From the NCBI GenBank assembly GCA_003254925.1, contig QANZ01001431.1:59178-123177 (forward strand): a stretch of 64,000 nucleotides of DNA. The letters are read 5' to 3'. Source of the stretch: Chamaecrista fasciculata. Its lineage: Eukaryota; Streptophyta; Magnoliopsida; Fabales; Fabaceae. A model generated the notes under the pieces. That model was given only the letters and a program-made list of their open reading frames with translations, had not been told where the DNA came from and searched no databases. The position numbers and the translations under genes were made by a program. The first letter of the stretch is position 1. Each line of letters begins with the position of its first letter. Shown here piece by piece: positions 10,796 to 22,635 of this stretch.

Positions 10796-12504
10796 ATGGT
10801 GAAGCTCGTGTCGGCACGAGATTTTCGGACCTATGGTCCCGGGCTGACCCGAAATCGCTATGAGTACATCAATGCGGGTCTCTATTTATTCTCCACCGTT
10901 GTCCTTACTTGCGGGTTTGCGGCTCAGTTTTCGTCGGAACCCAAATCCGGCCTGGCCCTCCTCCTCATTGCCTTCGCGCTCATCTTCATCGTCAATTTCC
11001 ACGATCTCCTCGCTCATCTCGCCGGCATCGATTTCCGCTTCCACTTAATGGAGTTCGACCTTCAGCTCGCGCTTGTCGAATTCGGCGTTCCGCTCATTCA
11101 GGCCCTGGGTACGCTTCTCTCCTTTCTAGGGATTTTCTTCCTCTTGCTTCAGGTACAAATTTCATTCAATCCATCGGATTATTATTATTCTTTTTCTTAA
11201 AAAAAAACTTGTATTAATTGATGTTAATTGCACAAAATGCAGGAAGAGAGAGGATATGGTTACTTCAAATTCGAAACGCATGCTTTGAACATGCTTGTTG
11301 CTGGTCCTGCGTTATGGGTGATAGGCTCTATTCATAATTCTTGCCAAATCTACGAAAGAGCGGACGGTCATGTTCAAATCTTGCAGCAGAGTGTTCACAT
11401 CCCGTTTTTGACGGGGAGCTTGATATTCTTGCTTAGTGCTATTCTCAATTATTATGAGCAGTCTCCAGTGATCTACCATGGCCTACACTTGCTTGTAAGT
11501 ATTCCACTATGAACAATACTACTTACTACCTTTAGTTGCTTAATGCCTCTATTACTCTGCATATGTTACGACTGCGAATATGATTATTTGATTACTGAAG
11601 AAACACTAGCCCAAAGGGTTCTTGTCCAGCGTAATTGAGAAAAGAAATTTGGTAATAGGACAAATTTATTTACATACAAGTATACAACAGAATTGGCAGC
11701 CACTATCCAACATTTGCTTGTCTTATACTAAATAAGTGTAACAATCTTTGGATCACCAATTTAATTTTGTCCTTGTTGAAGAAATACTTGTCCTTGTCAT
11801 TATATGTTATTGTGAATACTACTGAAGAAACCTAGCTCAAAAGGGCTTTTAGCCAGCGCAATTGGGAAAAGAAATTTGGTACAATAACAACCAAGTCCTT
11901 TTCCCACTAAGTGAGGTTGGCTATTTAAATTGATGCCAACTCGTTCTGTCTTTATACATTTCTATGATTAGGATATTGATAAAATGAAAATTTCGTAATA
12001 GTACGAATTCATTAGCATACAACAGAATTGTCACTATCGTTACAACAATATAATGAACAATTGAGTTTGAAGAACTACTTGTCCTTGTCATAATATGTTT
12101 TGTGGATAATATTCTAGTGCAACCTTCAATATTTGCTATCCTGTGAAGGAAGCATGATGGTGCTGGCTTGAATTTTGATTACTCTTGGTTATTATGGATG
12201 GATGCAGGGAAAGACATGGGTGTGGCTTGGGATATTTGGAAGCCTATTGTTTTTCATGGGAGGATTGACCAATGTAGTTAAAGTGTTCAAGATGCAACAA
12301 ACAGATGGACTGAGGCTTGAGAAGCTGCGAGGTGGGGCACAAGAGAGACTATTAAATGAGAGGGAAGGACGGGTCCCTCTGATACTGGAAGATCAGATGA
12401 GGAGAAGGCGTCATGTGGAAGAAACCAAAATTGTTGTGCCTACTGCTACTCCTACTCCTTATAAGGATGTCCTTGTTGGCCAAACTCCAACACAGAGTCG
12501 ATGA
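10796..12504 (+). CDS. Plant six-helix membrane protein, function unknown
   Basis: Three exons: 10796-11152, 11243-11494, 12208-12504, all phase 0 with GT-AG introns, giving 301 residues. The start is the ATG of atggtgaagctcgtg; an in-frame TTG six bases upstream is not a start. Six hydrophobic segments are visible, roughly residues 26-48, 53-77, 96-119, 132-157, 171-190 and 207-229. The C-terminal 70 residues are hydrophilic and basic/acidic (LRLEKLRGGAQERLLNEREG, EDQMRRRRHVEET). The N-terminus MVKLVSARDFRTYGPGLTRN and the YEYINAG entry to helix 1 look conserved in character, but I cannot name the family. No catalytic or transporter motif is recognised. The promoter carries two G-boxes. Intron 2 (11495-12207) contains a tandem duplication and a SINE-like insert. 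No counterpart is recalled at this position in the Arabidopsis block. Confidence 0.8.
11592..12110. repeat. Tandem duplication inside intron 2
   Basis: Copy 1 (about 11592-11819) and copy 2 (about 11820-12110) share the ordered strings ctgaagaaac, ccagcg(t/c)aattg, aaaagaaatttggta, catacaacagaattg (with tacaacagaattggc in copy 1), then acttgtccttgtcat with atatgtt. Copy 2 is longer because a SINE-like fragment (11882-11985) has landed in it. Confidence 0.7.
11882..11985 (-). mobile_element. SINE-like retroposon fragment
   Basis: The insert begins caataacaaccaagtccttt and continues tcccactaagtgaggttggct. Reverse-complemented, this matches the conserved 3' region that many angiosperm SINEs share (…ccnacctcactnagtgggaa… ggttgttattg). 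It is flanked by gaaatttggta (11871-11881) and gaaaatttcgta (11986-11997), an imperfect target duplication. Copy 1 of the surrounding tandem repeat lacks it, an empty-site comparison that supports insertion. Confidence 0.6.
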
Positions 12505-12960
12505 TGCTAACTCTCATCATTTTCTTTCCTTTTTTCTTTTCCTATACAAGTTACTTACGCTTTAGCTTTGTACATCTGGATTACTCTATCATTAATTAAT
12601 CTGACCTTTTATGTGCCTCACTGCTCTTTGGTTAAAACAATACTTACTGGCATTGTTTTGTCTGAGCAATGCTGTAAGTAGTTCAAGTTCTCTTGAATCT
12701 TGCCAAGAATCGTGAGAAGGGAATCAAGTTTGAATTATTGACTGTATAGACCTGAGAGTTCAGGCTTTACCCACCCAACCTTATTTTGTTTTTCTTTCTT
12801 TCTTTTTCGGGAAATAGTCAGCATAGTAAAAAGAGGGATCAAGTGCAATATTAAATTCTTGGTTTTTTTTTTTTTCCATTTGTGAAGACTAGAGATATTT
12901 TAAAAATTAAATTAGACGCATCAAAATTCTTATAAAGATGTCCATTAGAAAAAGGAAACG

Positions 12961-13002
12961 ACTAGATGTTTTTTTTTGGGGCCTGAAAAACTACTAGATG
13001 TT
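12961..13002. mobile_element. Micro-insertion poly(T)+ggcctgaa between 10-bp repeats
   Basis: actagatgtt is at 12961-12970 and again at 12993-13002. The 22 bases between (tttttttggggcctgaaaaa plus two) read, on the other strand, as ttcaggcccc followed by A's. The same ttcaggcc-poly(A) end recurs in other micro-insertions in this window. Confidence 0.5.
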
Positions 13003-13381
13003 ACATTTAATTACAATCCCCTACAAGTGTTTAGGCTTTTCTTTTTATTGCTATAACTATGAAAATCAAGTATGAAAAGCAATATTTTGAATAAAATATT
13101 AAGTAGTTATTTAATTTTATTGTAGAAAATAATGATATCTAATTATTTATTAACGGTTTTATTTCTTAAATGTTAAAAGAATTATCTAGATAAATTAATC
13201 AATCCAACCAAATAATTATAAAAAAAAAAATTACACGTGGATTTCCTGATCTTTATTCATATTGTTTTCTTTTTTTTAAAAAAATATAGTGAATCCCCAT
13301 TCCCTTCTCAATTAAACCATTGCAATGAGTTATTCTATAGCATTTTAATTTACAATTTTCAACATATATATAAAGATATAA

Positions 13382-13553
13382 GTGTTTGGTGTAGTGGTAA
13401 GTGAGCTGCACTCAAGTTGAGCGACCTAAATTCAAGTCTGAGAGTCGACATTATTGGGAGGGCTTTAACTGTTCGCTTTCAGCCCGAATGAGATTAGTCT
13501 TTGCCTAGATCGTTACACGGATAGGCGGAGGAAACCCATGATTATACCAAAAG
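13382..13553 (+). mobile_element. tRNA-derived SINE (copy 1)
   Basis: The 5' end gtgtttggtgtagtggtaag fits a pol III box A (TRGYNNAGYGG form). A box B-like aattcaagtctgag lies about 35 bp later. The body continues cccgaatgagattagtcttt, cgttacacggataggcggag and ends accaaaag. A second copy on the minus strand at 61780-61933 shares the head, the cccgaatga(g/a)attagtctt core and the cgttacacggataggc segment, so this is a dispersed family and not a functional tRNA. No clear target duplication is seen around this copy. Confidence 0.75.
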
Positions 13554-13839
13554 AAGATGCTTGCCTTCTAATTCTATTAATCATATTTTCCAATTATATT
13601 CTGATTTGAAGATTTTATAAAAAATTTCGATAATATTAGTAAATATTTAGTGAGATTTAACTTGCAAAGTTGTTTATTCTTAACTTTTAATAAAAATAAG
13701 CTAACAAATTAAATTAAGATAAGATTGACTATTTTGCATGTCAATATTATGTATTCCGTTAATATTGGAGGGAATATTGAGAGAGAGGCGCCAAAAATAA
13801 TAGACGGTGATAACTGATACATGATAACGGAGAACAGGG

Positions 13840-13959
13840 TCCTCCGTGCCTCACCCTTTCTTTGATACTTTGATTCCTAACTCGCACTTTGCGTCTTCTT
13901 GGAACCCTAATCTTGACCGCTTAACTGAAGTCCCCGCTCCACTCTTCCGAATCTTTCTG
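13840..13959 (+). other. Probable 5' non-coding exon of the PTB gene
   Basis: A CT-rich, gene-leader-like stretch ends at a GT donor (tctttctg|gtaattttta). The next plausible acceptor (cttttaacag at 14531-14540) lies just before the PTB start codon. A leader intron of about 580 bp is inferred. The transcription start was not located. Confidence 0.5.
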
Positions 13960-14558
13960 GTAATTTTTACTGTTTCGATTCCTTCATTCTCTTCCTCATT
14001 TACCCTAATTTCTTTTCTGGCTTCTTCTTTCTCGCCATTCATTCTTTTAGCCCTGGCCTCTCATGTGTCTTAGATCTCGATTAGACCAAGCGTTTGTTTA
14101 TATCGCAGAATTGATGATTATAGATGGGTGAATTGCTAACTAACATGTTGTTTATTTAGTTTGACTTTTAAACTTTGATGAAATCATTGGTATTACGTCC
14201 TTCCATCCATTCTCTATGCGATTGATCGGTTTTCACATCTTAACTTTTGGAATTTTATTTGCCGCTGGAGCGCATTTTCACATCGTAAAGAAACGTAGCA
14301 TACTGGTCTTGTTTGCCCTTTCCCTCGCCCATAGCTTCTGGATCCTGGTTTCTGACCAAATTAGATCACTATTACTTGTTTTAGAATACTCAGGGATCTT
14401 CATACGGAACATTACGTTTTTTTTTTTGTTTTGATTATTTTCCCTAGTATATTGCGTAATGGCATCAAGGATGTTTATGCTTCTATCACAGGTTATTATA
14501 TTTCGGTTGACTACAATGCTTTTTTGGTTCCTTTTAACAGCTTAGATTATACTCCGAA

Positions 14559-17500
14559 ATGGCATCGGTATCTACTCAACCACAGTTCCGATACACACAG
14601 CCGCCATCCAAGGTGCTTCATTTGAGGAACTTGCCGTGGGAGTGCATAGAGGAGGAACTGATTGAGCTTGGGAAGCCTTTTGGTAAAGTTGTGAACACTA
14701 AGTGCAATGTTGGAGCAAACCGGAATCAAGCCTTTATTGAATTTGTGAGTGGACTATATTTTTCTTTGTATACTTTAGAGTTTCTTATTAAGGCCTAACT
14801 GATTATCATTTACTAATAATATATTTTATCTTCTTTAGGCAGATTTGAATCAAGCCATTGCAATGATATCATACTATGCCTCATCCTCGGAGCCAGCTCA
14901 AGTACGGGGAAAAACTGTGTATCTACAATATTCCAATAGACAAGAAATAGTAAATAACAAAACTGCGGCAGATGTTGCTGGAAATGTACTGTTGGTCACA
15001 ATTGAGGGTGCAGATGCACGCCTTGTCAGCATTGATGTTTTACACTTGGTAAGCAATTGCTTGGGTATTTGCTACTGAAATATGCAAAGTTGTCACCATG
15101 AGGATGCTGGTTGTTTAGATTTTTTATTAGGTTTTACTTTGTCATGCTATGGAAAGCTTTTGTTGACATGTATGCAAATGAATCAGCAGGCCCATGTCAA
15201 GGAAATATCTTCGATGGCAGCTTAGTGCATGAGAAAGACCGCATGTGTGTTTGTCTCCTTTCTCCTTTCCTTAACCTTGCCTCTATCTTCCTTGTTCTCC
15301 CCACAACTCCTACCATTCTTATAGATTAGGCTGTTTCTTTGTATTTTTTTTTCCTTTTTTTATTTGTGCATCCAAGCTCCATGATCTGTGATGGGTATTT
15401 TGTTTGTGCCATGTGTAAATTTAGTTTCTGGTTTCTGTTCAGTTCAATACTTTAATCATGTTTTAATTATTGATGGATGTGGTTGAGCTTTCCTGAGTCT
15501 TTCTCAAAGTAGGTTAAACTCTTCCCGTTAATCTTGGCGATTAAATGCTAAGTTATCATATGATTTTTGGTTGAGGACCATGATAACATTGATTCCTCAA
15601 CTCCTTGGCGTTTCATGACGTTGAGAACTTTGAAAGTCATGATCAAAATTAAATCACCCAGCTAAACTCTTTTTTTATCAAATATTTTCTGCAGTTAATG
15701 TTACAATTTTTCAGATAAACCTATGAAAATCTTCAACCTTTTTCTTGATGATGGATTATCCTGATATTTTCTTACAGTAGTTATTTATGTGACTTCATCA
15801 GACCCAATAAAAATCGTGTTCTGTAAGGCATAAGCATTTAATGGGATATGATGATATTTATGTCAATTAGCTTTATTATTGATGCTTTTTCCTCCATTTG
15901 CACAATCTGGATATTGAAGAAGTGAGGAAGTATATGTAAGTAATGGATTTTATTCCTTAAATTCTGGAGATTATATGTTTAGTTACGTTTCCCAGTTTTA
16001 CAATTACAATTTAATTAAGAGGCATCTTTTATTTTTTTTCCTGTTCAACGAGTGATAGTCATCTTGTGTATCATTTTTAAATTTTGTTACTCACTGATGC
16101 AGGTTTTTTCGGCCTTTGGATTTGTGCATAAGATTACTACTTTTGAAAAGACAGCAGGGTTCCAGGTTTAAACCTTATTTATTGTCCCTTTAGAAAAAAG
16201 ATAAAGAAAAAAAATGTATGTGTATGTTGGGAGCTTAAGCTTATTTTATATGGCACATTTTAGGCTCTGGTGCAATTTTCAGATGCAGAGACAGCCACTT
16301 CTGCAAAGGACGCTTTGGATGGAAGAAGCATACCTAGGTGATCCTTTGCTTGTTTGGCATATTATTTATTTTAATTGCTGTGCACCACATGGCTGTAGAA
16401 GTGGTGCATGTATCCTTGATCTCATTAACTGTTCAAGCACTGACTGTAGTATATATTATATATATTTATATATATATATATATATATATATTTTATTTTT
16501 GATGAATATTTGTTTTGTTTTACATCCTTTGCCATAATAGTATTTATTGAATGCTGGCATTATTGTTAACTCCATCATGTCTATAGGGCCACCTTGAACG
16601 TAAATAATGTGCCACCTTTTGACTACAAATTGGTGGTTATTGACTCATTCCTCAGCTCTATTGATTGAGTCATGCCCCTTATGGATTTTCGTTGGGAAAT
16701 TTGTACTCCCTTGTAACAATTGATTGGTAATGTTTTTTCCTTGGTATCAGGTATCTGCTTCCCGAGCATGTGGGACCATGTACTCTGAGGATCACTTATT
16801 CAGGACATACAGATTTAAGTGTTAAGTTCCAGAGCCACAGGAGCAGGTATTGCTGATACTTTGGTATCTTAGACTTACAGGAGACTAAGTTTTCGTGGAA
16901 CCTCCGTTGTTTACTTAGCTTTATTCTTTGTCTTGTTAGTTTCTCAGTTATTTGTGGTTCTGGGCATCAGTTATTTATCTTAATCTTACCTGCTATACCT
17001 TATTAGTATCTGAGATCATTTGATTTCTACAATAATCATCATTTTCGTTATTGTAACTAAACTTTTTCTTTCTTTAGAGACTACACAAATCCTTATCTTC
17101 CTGTTGCTTCATCAGCCATAGATGGAAGTGGGCAGGTAACGTTTTGGGGGAGCTTTAGTATGATTTTATGGGTGTAACAGTACAATGTCTCTTACTGCGA
17201 ATTATTTGTGCACTATGAAGTTTTTTTTCCCCTTTTTTAATTGTTTTCTCATAAATATTTCATTCCTGTGCAGCAGCAAGGTGCATGCCTTGCTGACTGC
17301 AATTTACTGAGAGATGCCTAGAGTTTGTTTTGCTTTATAATAGTTTTGGCTTGATAAACTTATTTTATGTTTTGCAGTTCAGTATGGGTTTGGATGGGAA
17401 AAAACTAGAGCCTGAGAGTAATGTTCTTCTTGCATCTATTGAAAACATGCAATATGCTGTAACCTTGGATGTCTTACACATGGTATTTTTAAACCACTAC

Positions 17501-19306
17501 CATCTTTTTTTGACAGTTTATTATGCCTCTGAAGATGAGTTAGTAAAGTTCTGCTCTCTGCATGTTTGTGTAGGTTTTCTCGGCTTTTGGCCCAATCCAA
17601 AAGATTGCAATGTTTGATAAGAATGGTGGTTTACAGGCTCTGGTTCAATACCCAGGTAAGGTTGTAATTAAAAGGTTATGCAAGTCAAGTGGATATGCAT
17701 GTCAATGTTTTTTTTTTTGGTACAGCTATGCATGTCAATGTTCACCATGTTGTCCAGATGTCAACTATTATTATACGAAAAAAAATTAAAATTTTAAAGA
17801 AGTTAATATTCTCTGATTTTATGAAAATGAGCCAGCAATGGTCTGAGTAGGTGAGGAAATGGGGATCATAATTCTAGGCCCTTCTATGTTCGCTTAGAAG
17901 AGACAAGTTCTCATATTTTCTGTTTTCCTTGAAAGTTCTGTTCCTCTTGTTCTAATCATCTTGAAAGACAGAAGTGGCTGTGGAGATTGGTTTGTGTAGG
18001 GTATAGACATCTGTAAGAAGGATTTTCTCTTCTCATTGGTGCAAGTGTGCAACAACTTTTTGTTAGCCATTTTCTCCCTATAAAAATATTTTAAGATATA
18101 TGCTTATTCTATGGAGGATTACTGGTGTTTCTTGCTGTATGTCACTATATGTGTATGTGTATATGTATATACCTGTGTGACAGTAATGGTTTTTGGGTTC
18201 GTTGACATATATATATATATATATACATTTTATTCTCTCCCTCTCTTCAACCTCCCCTCCTCCCGTTTAAGTTTATTTTTTTGGCAGGATATGTTTAAGG
18301 TATTGACTTCCCATGGCTTACAGATGTTCAGACTGCGGTTGTGGCCAAGGAAGCCTTGGAAGGACACTGCATTTATGATGGGGGATTTTGCAAGCTACAC
18401 ATCTCATACTCACGTCATACTGATCTTAGTATAAAGGTAATCTTTAGTATATATTGAGGATAGACGCCATTTAACTATATCCGTAATTGAGTTGTGAATG
18501 GGGGTTTGGACTGGTACAACGATGATTAGGACAGTGCCTGCTCTTTTGTTAATCAGAATGTAAATGAATCAACTAGTTCTAAACTTGAGTGTTTTCCCCC
18601 CTCAGTGGGTTGATTTTGGTTTGTATATGCTAGAAATCCATTTACTAGTGCTTTACAGATTTCCCTTGTCACCCTTGCTCCTCGTTGCACCTTTGTTACA
18701 GCACCTCTTAACTCAGATGAGATTTTTTCCCCCCTTTCTACCTCTTGTCTATTTTGCTTCTAGGGATTTTGTGTGAGTGTGTTGTTGAGTTATTTGAAAG
18801 AGGTAAATGAGAAACAGTTGCGCCAATCTAGAACCTATTTATGGTTAGTTTCTTGTACAAGTGGTGGACTTCTACTAGCTTGAGCTTGGGGGTTTTTATG
18901 TTGATGGATTGTTGTGTGTTGACAGGTTAATAATGATAGGAGCAGAGACTACACCTTTCCTAATACACCTACACCTGCACCTAATGCACCTGCACCTGTT
19001 GTGGACACGCAGCCCTCTATATTAGGGCAACATCCAGTTCCAACGGCAGGCCATACCGTTCAATACAATGGGGTTCAGTATGCTCCAGGTCCTGAGCAAC
19101 CTCTGATGCATCAACCTCATACTGGATGGGGAGCCGCCGCACCGGGAGCACCTCAGTCTATGCCTATGCAGATGCATAATACTCATTACATACCACCTGG
19201 GACTATGCCACCACATATGCACCCTGGGATGATGCAGTTTCCCGGTCATAGCTCCCACCCACCGGCATCAACATTGCCTCCCTATGGATCCGGTCACACC
19301 CGATAG
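14559..19306 (+). CDS. PTB2: Polypyrimidine tract-binding protein, PTB1/2 type
   Basis: Ten coding exons: 14559-14744, 14839-15048, 16103-16165, 16264-16337, 16751-16846, 17078-17135, 17378-17482, 17574-17655, 18324-18436, 18926-19306. They join in frame to 455 residues. There are three RRMs, at about residues 17-95 (VLHLRNLPWECIEEELIELG, NRNQAFIEF), 109-190 (VLLVTIEG, VFSAFGFVHKITTFEKTAGF, ALVQF) and 243-325 (VLLASIENMQYAVTLDVLHM, VFSAFGPIQKIAMFDKNGG, LHISYSRHTDLSIK). A Pro/Met/His/Gly-rich low-complexity tail (about 335-455) follows. Plant PTBs of this class are nuclear/cytoplasmic splicing regulators that bind CU-rich RNA. In Arabidopsis PTB1 and PTB2 regulate their own transcripts through alternative splicing coupled to nonsense-mediated decay. 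Intron 2 (15049-16102) is the longest and holds a candidate poison exon. The length is slightly above the roughly 400-430 residues usual for the Arabidopsis proteins, owing to the tail. Confidence 0.93.
15190..15246 (+). other. Candidate poison cassette exon in PTB intron 2
   Basis: An acceptor-like aatcagcag ends at 15189. Read on in the frame of the preceding exon (phase 0), it gives A-H-V-K-E-I-S-S-M-A-A and then TAG at 15223-15225. Possible GT donors lie at 15245-15248 (gcatgtgtgttt), but they are weak. A dense CU tract follows at about 15250-15330 (ttgtctcctttctcctttcc, tctatcttccttgttctccc), the kind of sequence PTB binds. A second possible cassette end is the stronger donor tatgtaagtaat at 15936. 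This is inference; no transcript is available. Confidence 0.35.
17694..17742. mobile_element. Micro-insertion between 16-bp repeats in a PTB intron
   Basis: tatgcatgtcaatgtt occurs at 17694-17709 and identically at 17727-17742. The 17 bases between are a T run plus ggtacagc (gctgtacc-poly(A) on the other strand). It lies in the intron after PTB exon 8. Confidence 0.6.
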
Positions 19307-21299
19307 CATGCATGGAATGAGGACCTCATGTAGACCAAGAACTAGAGCTCTGTTGTACCTTCTAAATTAGGGATCACCTTCTGATAAAAGTGGCCTAAAT
19401 TTGCTGACGCAATTCCCAATCTATGCAGGCAGTTTCTGGCATGGCCTCCGCCTCATCTTCCCCCACTTTGTTATTATTTTGCGAGAGTTTTTGAAGTTTG
19501 TAAGCAAATTGAGACCCTGTAATTGGCTCACTAATCGAAACTCTGGAACGAAATGCTAATTTTTAATCAATTTTATCTTTCTCCTTAGTTTTCTATTCAC
19601 TTCACTAAATATTGTTCTGCAATTATGTAAGGGAGTTGGATTTCGCGGAGGTTATAAATTATAATGCAACTGCCTGTCGCGGAGAAAACAAGTATCGTTA
19701 GTATACGGTTATAAGTATTATTTTAAATATTTCTTAAAATAAGTATATCTAACTTTATCGTCTGGATTTAACACAGGAATTTGAATCTTGGTAACACTTA
19801 ATTTGGAGATCTGATTTGAATTTTTGATGTGTATGAAATATGGAATGGGGACATACTCGTTTTGGGGAGTTAGGGTAAGTACCAGCCTATTAATTTATTA
19901 AATCCTGTAATCTGGTAATTCATTTACGAAAGTCTTTACCCTAAATATTTAATTTGTTTCAAAGTAATTTTAAATAGTTTACTCATATTAGTATACGCGT
20001 GCCCTAACGGGCACGCAAGTATGTATGTAAAATAAATAAATGACTAAATTGTTAACTTAGTAAAGAAAGAGAGACCAAATAGTAAATTTCTTCTTATTTT
20101 TAATTTCATAGACTATAGTTTTAAATATGGACGACCACAAAGGGGTGAAGCCATATAATATAAGATTATCACACCCAAAGTCCTGACTAATTGGAGCAGC
20201 TTGGCAGGGGAATCATTTGCTAATCCAACCATAATCAAATCATCATATGAAAGTTCTAAAAGCAAAATATTATAGTTTAGCAAGTTTTGGTGTATAATGT
20301 CAAAGAACAAGACTTGTATAAAATTATCTATATCTTCGGTATAAAGTTGGTAAATAATAATCAAGACAATATTAAAATTAGTGAGAAGATTGTACATCAA
20401 TTATGCAACAACTTGTAAGGTGAATCCATTGGACAAGCAGAGATGTATGCAATCCTTGTTATAAATGACACTACACTACACCACAACCGCAAACCGCATA
20501 GAACATGAAGCGAGCCACAAAGCAACCCACATCATCTTCTTCTCTGTAGATTAAAAATAGGGCAGTTTTTGCCGTCTGTGGATTGGTGGAAATGAATTGT
20601 CATTCAGTTTTAGGATTGATCAAGCATTTGAATGAGATTGCGATTTACGACTCGAACCTTCAGACTTCAATTGTATTTTGGAGACGACGCGGTTGATCAT
20701 TCTATATGAAGGATCATAAATCCTATGCATCAACCGTCCAGATACCACATTTGGTACGATAGTAAGGAATGATTAACCTTATCAATGGCTACACTTTATG
20801 CTTCATGTCTTTGCAAACTTTGCTCTGACTCACCTCCAAAGTAATGCCTTCTTTGTTTTACATTCCACACTCATCTCCGAATTCTTTTTTTCTTTGGATA
20901 AATTTTGATATATCAATTGCCCACGCATCATCTCACACTTTCTGAGGGTAACTCTCAAATCTCAATCGTCTATAAGTATCGATTTTTAAATTTTTCCCAA
21001 GTAAACAAACTCTCGCACATCATCTCTCAAAGAGTGTGTTCGTGGTCTGAATCGAATTCCTGGGGAAATGATACAAATTCTATTGGTAAAGAATCAAATG
21101 TCAATGGAATTGATGGGGAAAATTTAAATGTCTTGAGGCATTTTAGCTTTAGCTTCAAAGAAGTGAGGGTGAAAGTTGAAAGATTGAGTTACATTAAATG
21201 ATCCAGCAAACACATTATTAGACTACAAGGCACTTGGCGCAGAAGAAATAAATCGTGTATATTCTTCCATGTCGTCAAGAATCTGAAGTGGACTTGGAT

Positions 21300-21426
21300 C
21301 CTCTATAGCACTACTGTGTAGAGAAAGACACAATTAAAGAGAGTATTAGTGGAACCCACACTTCTGACACTTTCTCTCTAAATGTGTCTTTCTCTCACTG
21401 CAGTGCACTACAGTATAGCGACACTA
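21300..21426. repeat. Small foldback sequence
   Basis: tatagcactactgtgtagag followed by aaagacac (about 21306-21333) pairs with gtgtctttctctcactgcag and tgcactacagtatagc (about 21384-21420). Inner arms aattaaagagag and ctctctaaatg also pair. This is a short MITE-like hairpin with no assigned family. Confidence 0.5.
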
Positions 21427-22023
21427 TAGATAAAGCACTACACCTACTTTTTTTTCTGTATTCTTTCTTTCTCTCCCTATGCTTCTAAAAATTAACTTAG
21501 AGTAAATTAACAATTGAGTCTTTAAAAAATTACTAAGTTGACCAATTGATCCTTCAAACTTAAAAGATTTAAACGCACAATTTAGGCTTTAATTAGTATA
21601 CTTATTAATCTTTTTTAATAAACTTAAAGTTTAATTCTTTTGAAGACTAATATTTATGTTGTTTGATTCTTTCGAACTAAAATATATATAACAATCTTTT
21701 TTAGAGGTTAAATTATGTAAGTTGGAAGAGTTCTTTTGTTAAATGCTTGCTATTGTCAGCACTTGGAGCACTACCGAATTGCTTACTTATTTAAAGTTAT
21801 CTGTAGGATATTCTCTGAGTTGTTCAGATTTCTGTATCCTAATTCTTCCAAGAATTTTTGTTTATTCTGAAGCCCAAGTTTTGTGGTGGCTATTATGAGT
21901 TGTCACAGCAATATGATCGAAAAGAAAATTCCACTCTGGCCCCCCAAAAAAAAATCATATGAAGTTTCCAGATATGCAAAGCACCTAAACGAGAAGCGTC
22001 TTTGTTCGAATTACCAAATTCAA

Positions 22024-22083
22024 TACCTAGCATCTCTCAGGCCAAAAAAAAAAATATATATATATATATATACCTATCATCTC
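22024..22083. mobile_element. Micro-insertion tcaggcc-poly(A) between 13-bp repeats
   Basis: tacctagcatctc (22024-22036) and tacctatcatctc (22071-22083) flank tcaggcc, an 11-base A run and a (ta)n tract. This copy is in the plus orientation of the ttcaggcc-poly(A) family seen elsewhere in the window. Confidence 0.5.
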
Positions 22084-22635
22084 GAGCATCTTAATTTTTT
22101 TCAACAAACATTAATCACAGAACAAATCAGCAAACATTGCCGAGTCACTGGACATAAGAATAAGTCAGCTGATGAATTAGCAAATCAAGTGTTGTTTTAA
22201 GATTAGTAATAGAGCTGAGGCTATTAAAACCTGTTTATTAAAAATAGAAATAACCTTAACCACCAAATATTAAATTTACTGCAACTAGAAACTACAACTT
22301 CATCAATAGGAAACAATAATAGTTACCAGCACTTATATACAGAAGAACGTACCACAAGAATAACTTTAAGGCCACGCCAAAGCGCCTGGTCTATCTCCTT
22401 ATACTGCGCTGTATTCAGACAAACCCTGATTAATTAATTAAGAGAGAAACCAGCATGCATATGTAACAAGAATATCCAACATAGCCAATTAAATCAACAA
22501 TCTTGCTACTATGAATCCGATATACGGTAATAGAAGCAGCACCATTGCCAGTCTGTCTCCTAAGCCCTCCCAGATTGGAAAGCCCCTGAAGCTTCATCCG
22601 TGGCAGCCGAATTCGTGGTAACTTGGCATCAATTC

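Larger units (their letters stand above)
12520..13830. other. Intergenic spacer with a SINE and a micro-insertion
   Basis: Apart from the tRNA-derived SINE at about 13382-13553 and the poly(T) micro-insertion at 12971-12992, this is AT-rich spacer between the six-helix gene's 3' end and the PTB leader. No gene is seen. Confidence 0.6.
19310..22630. other. Convergent intergenic region between PTB and PYL8
   Basis: It contains the 3' flanks of both genes. No gene is supported. In Arabidopsis the FtsH11 gene occupies this position; I see no AAA or metalloprotease sequence here. Other content is a small foldback (21300-21426) and one micro-insertion (22024-22083) with a (ta)n tract. Confidence 0.6.

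Noticed and set aside
10909-11217. 102-codon Arg/Ser-rich frame
   Set aside because: Shadow frame of exon 1 of the six-helix protein.
13382-13460. tRNA-like sequence with box A and box B
   Set aside because: It does not fold into a cloverleaf with an acceptor stem, continues into a longer repeat body and has a second dispersed copy, so it is a SINE and not a tRNA gene.
21883-22200. Open frame ending with a TGHKNKSADELAN-like string, reminiscent of an RNase H tail
   Set aside because: Too short and isolated; no other reverse transcriptase or RNase H motif is visible nearby, and a poly(A)-(ta)n insertion interrupts it.
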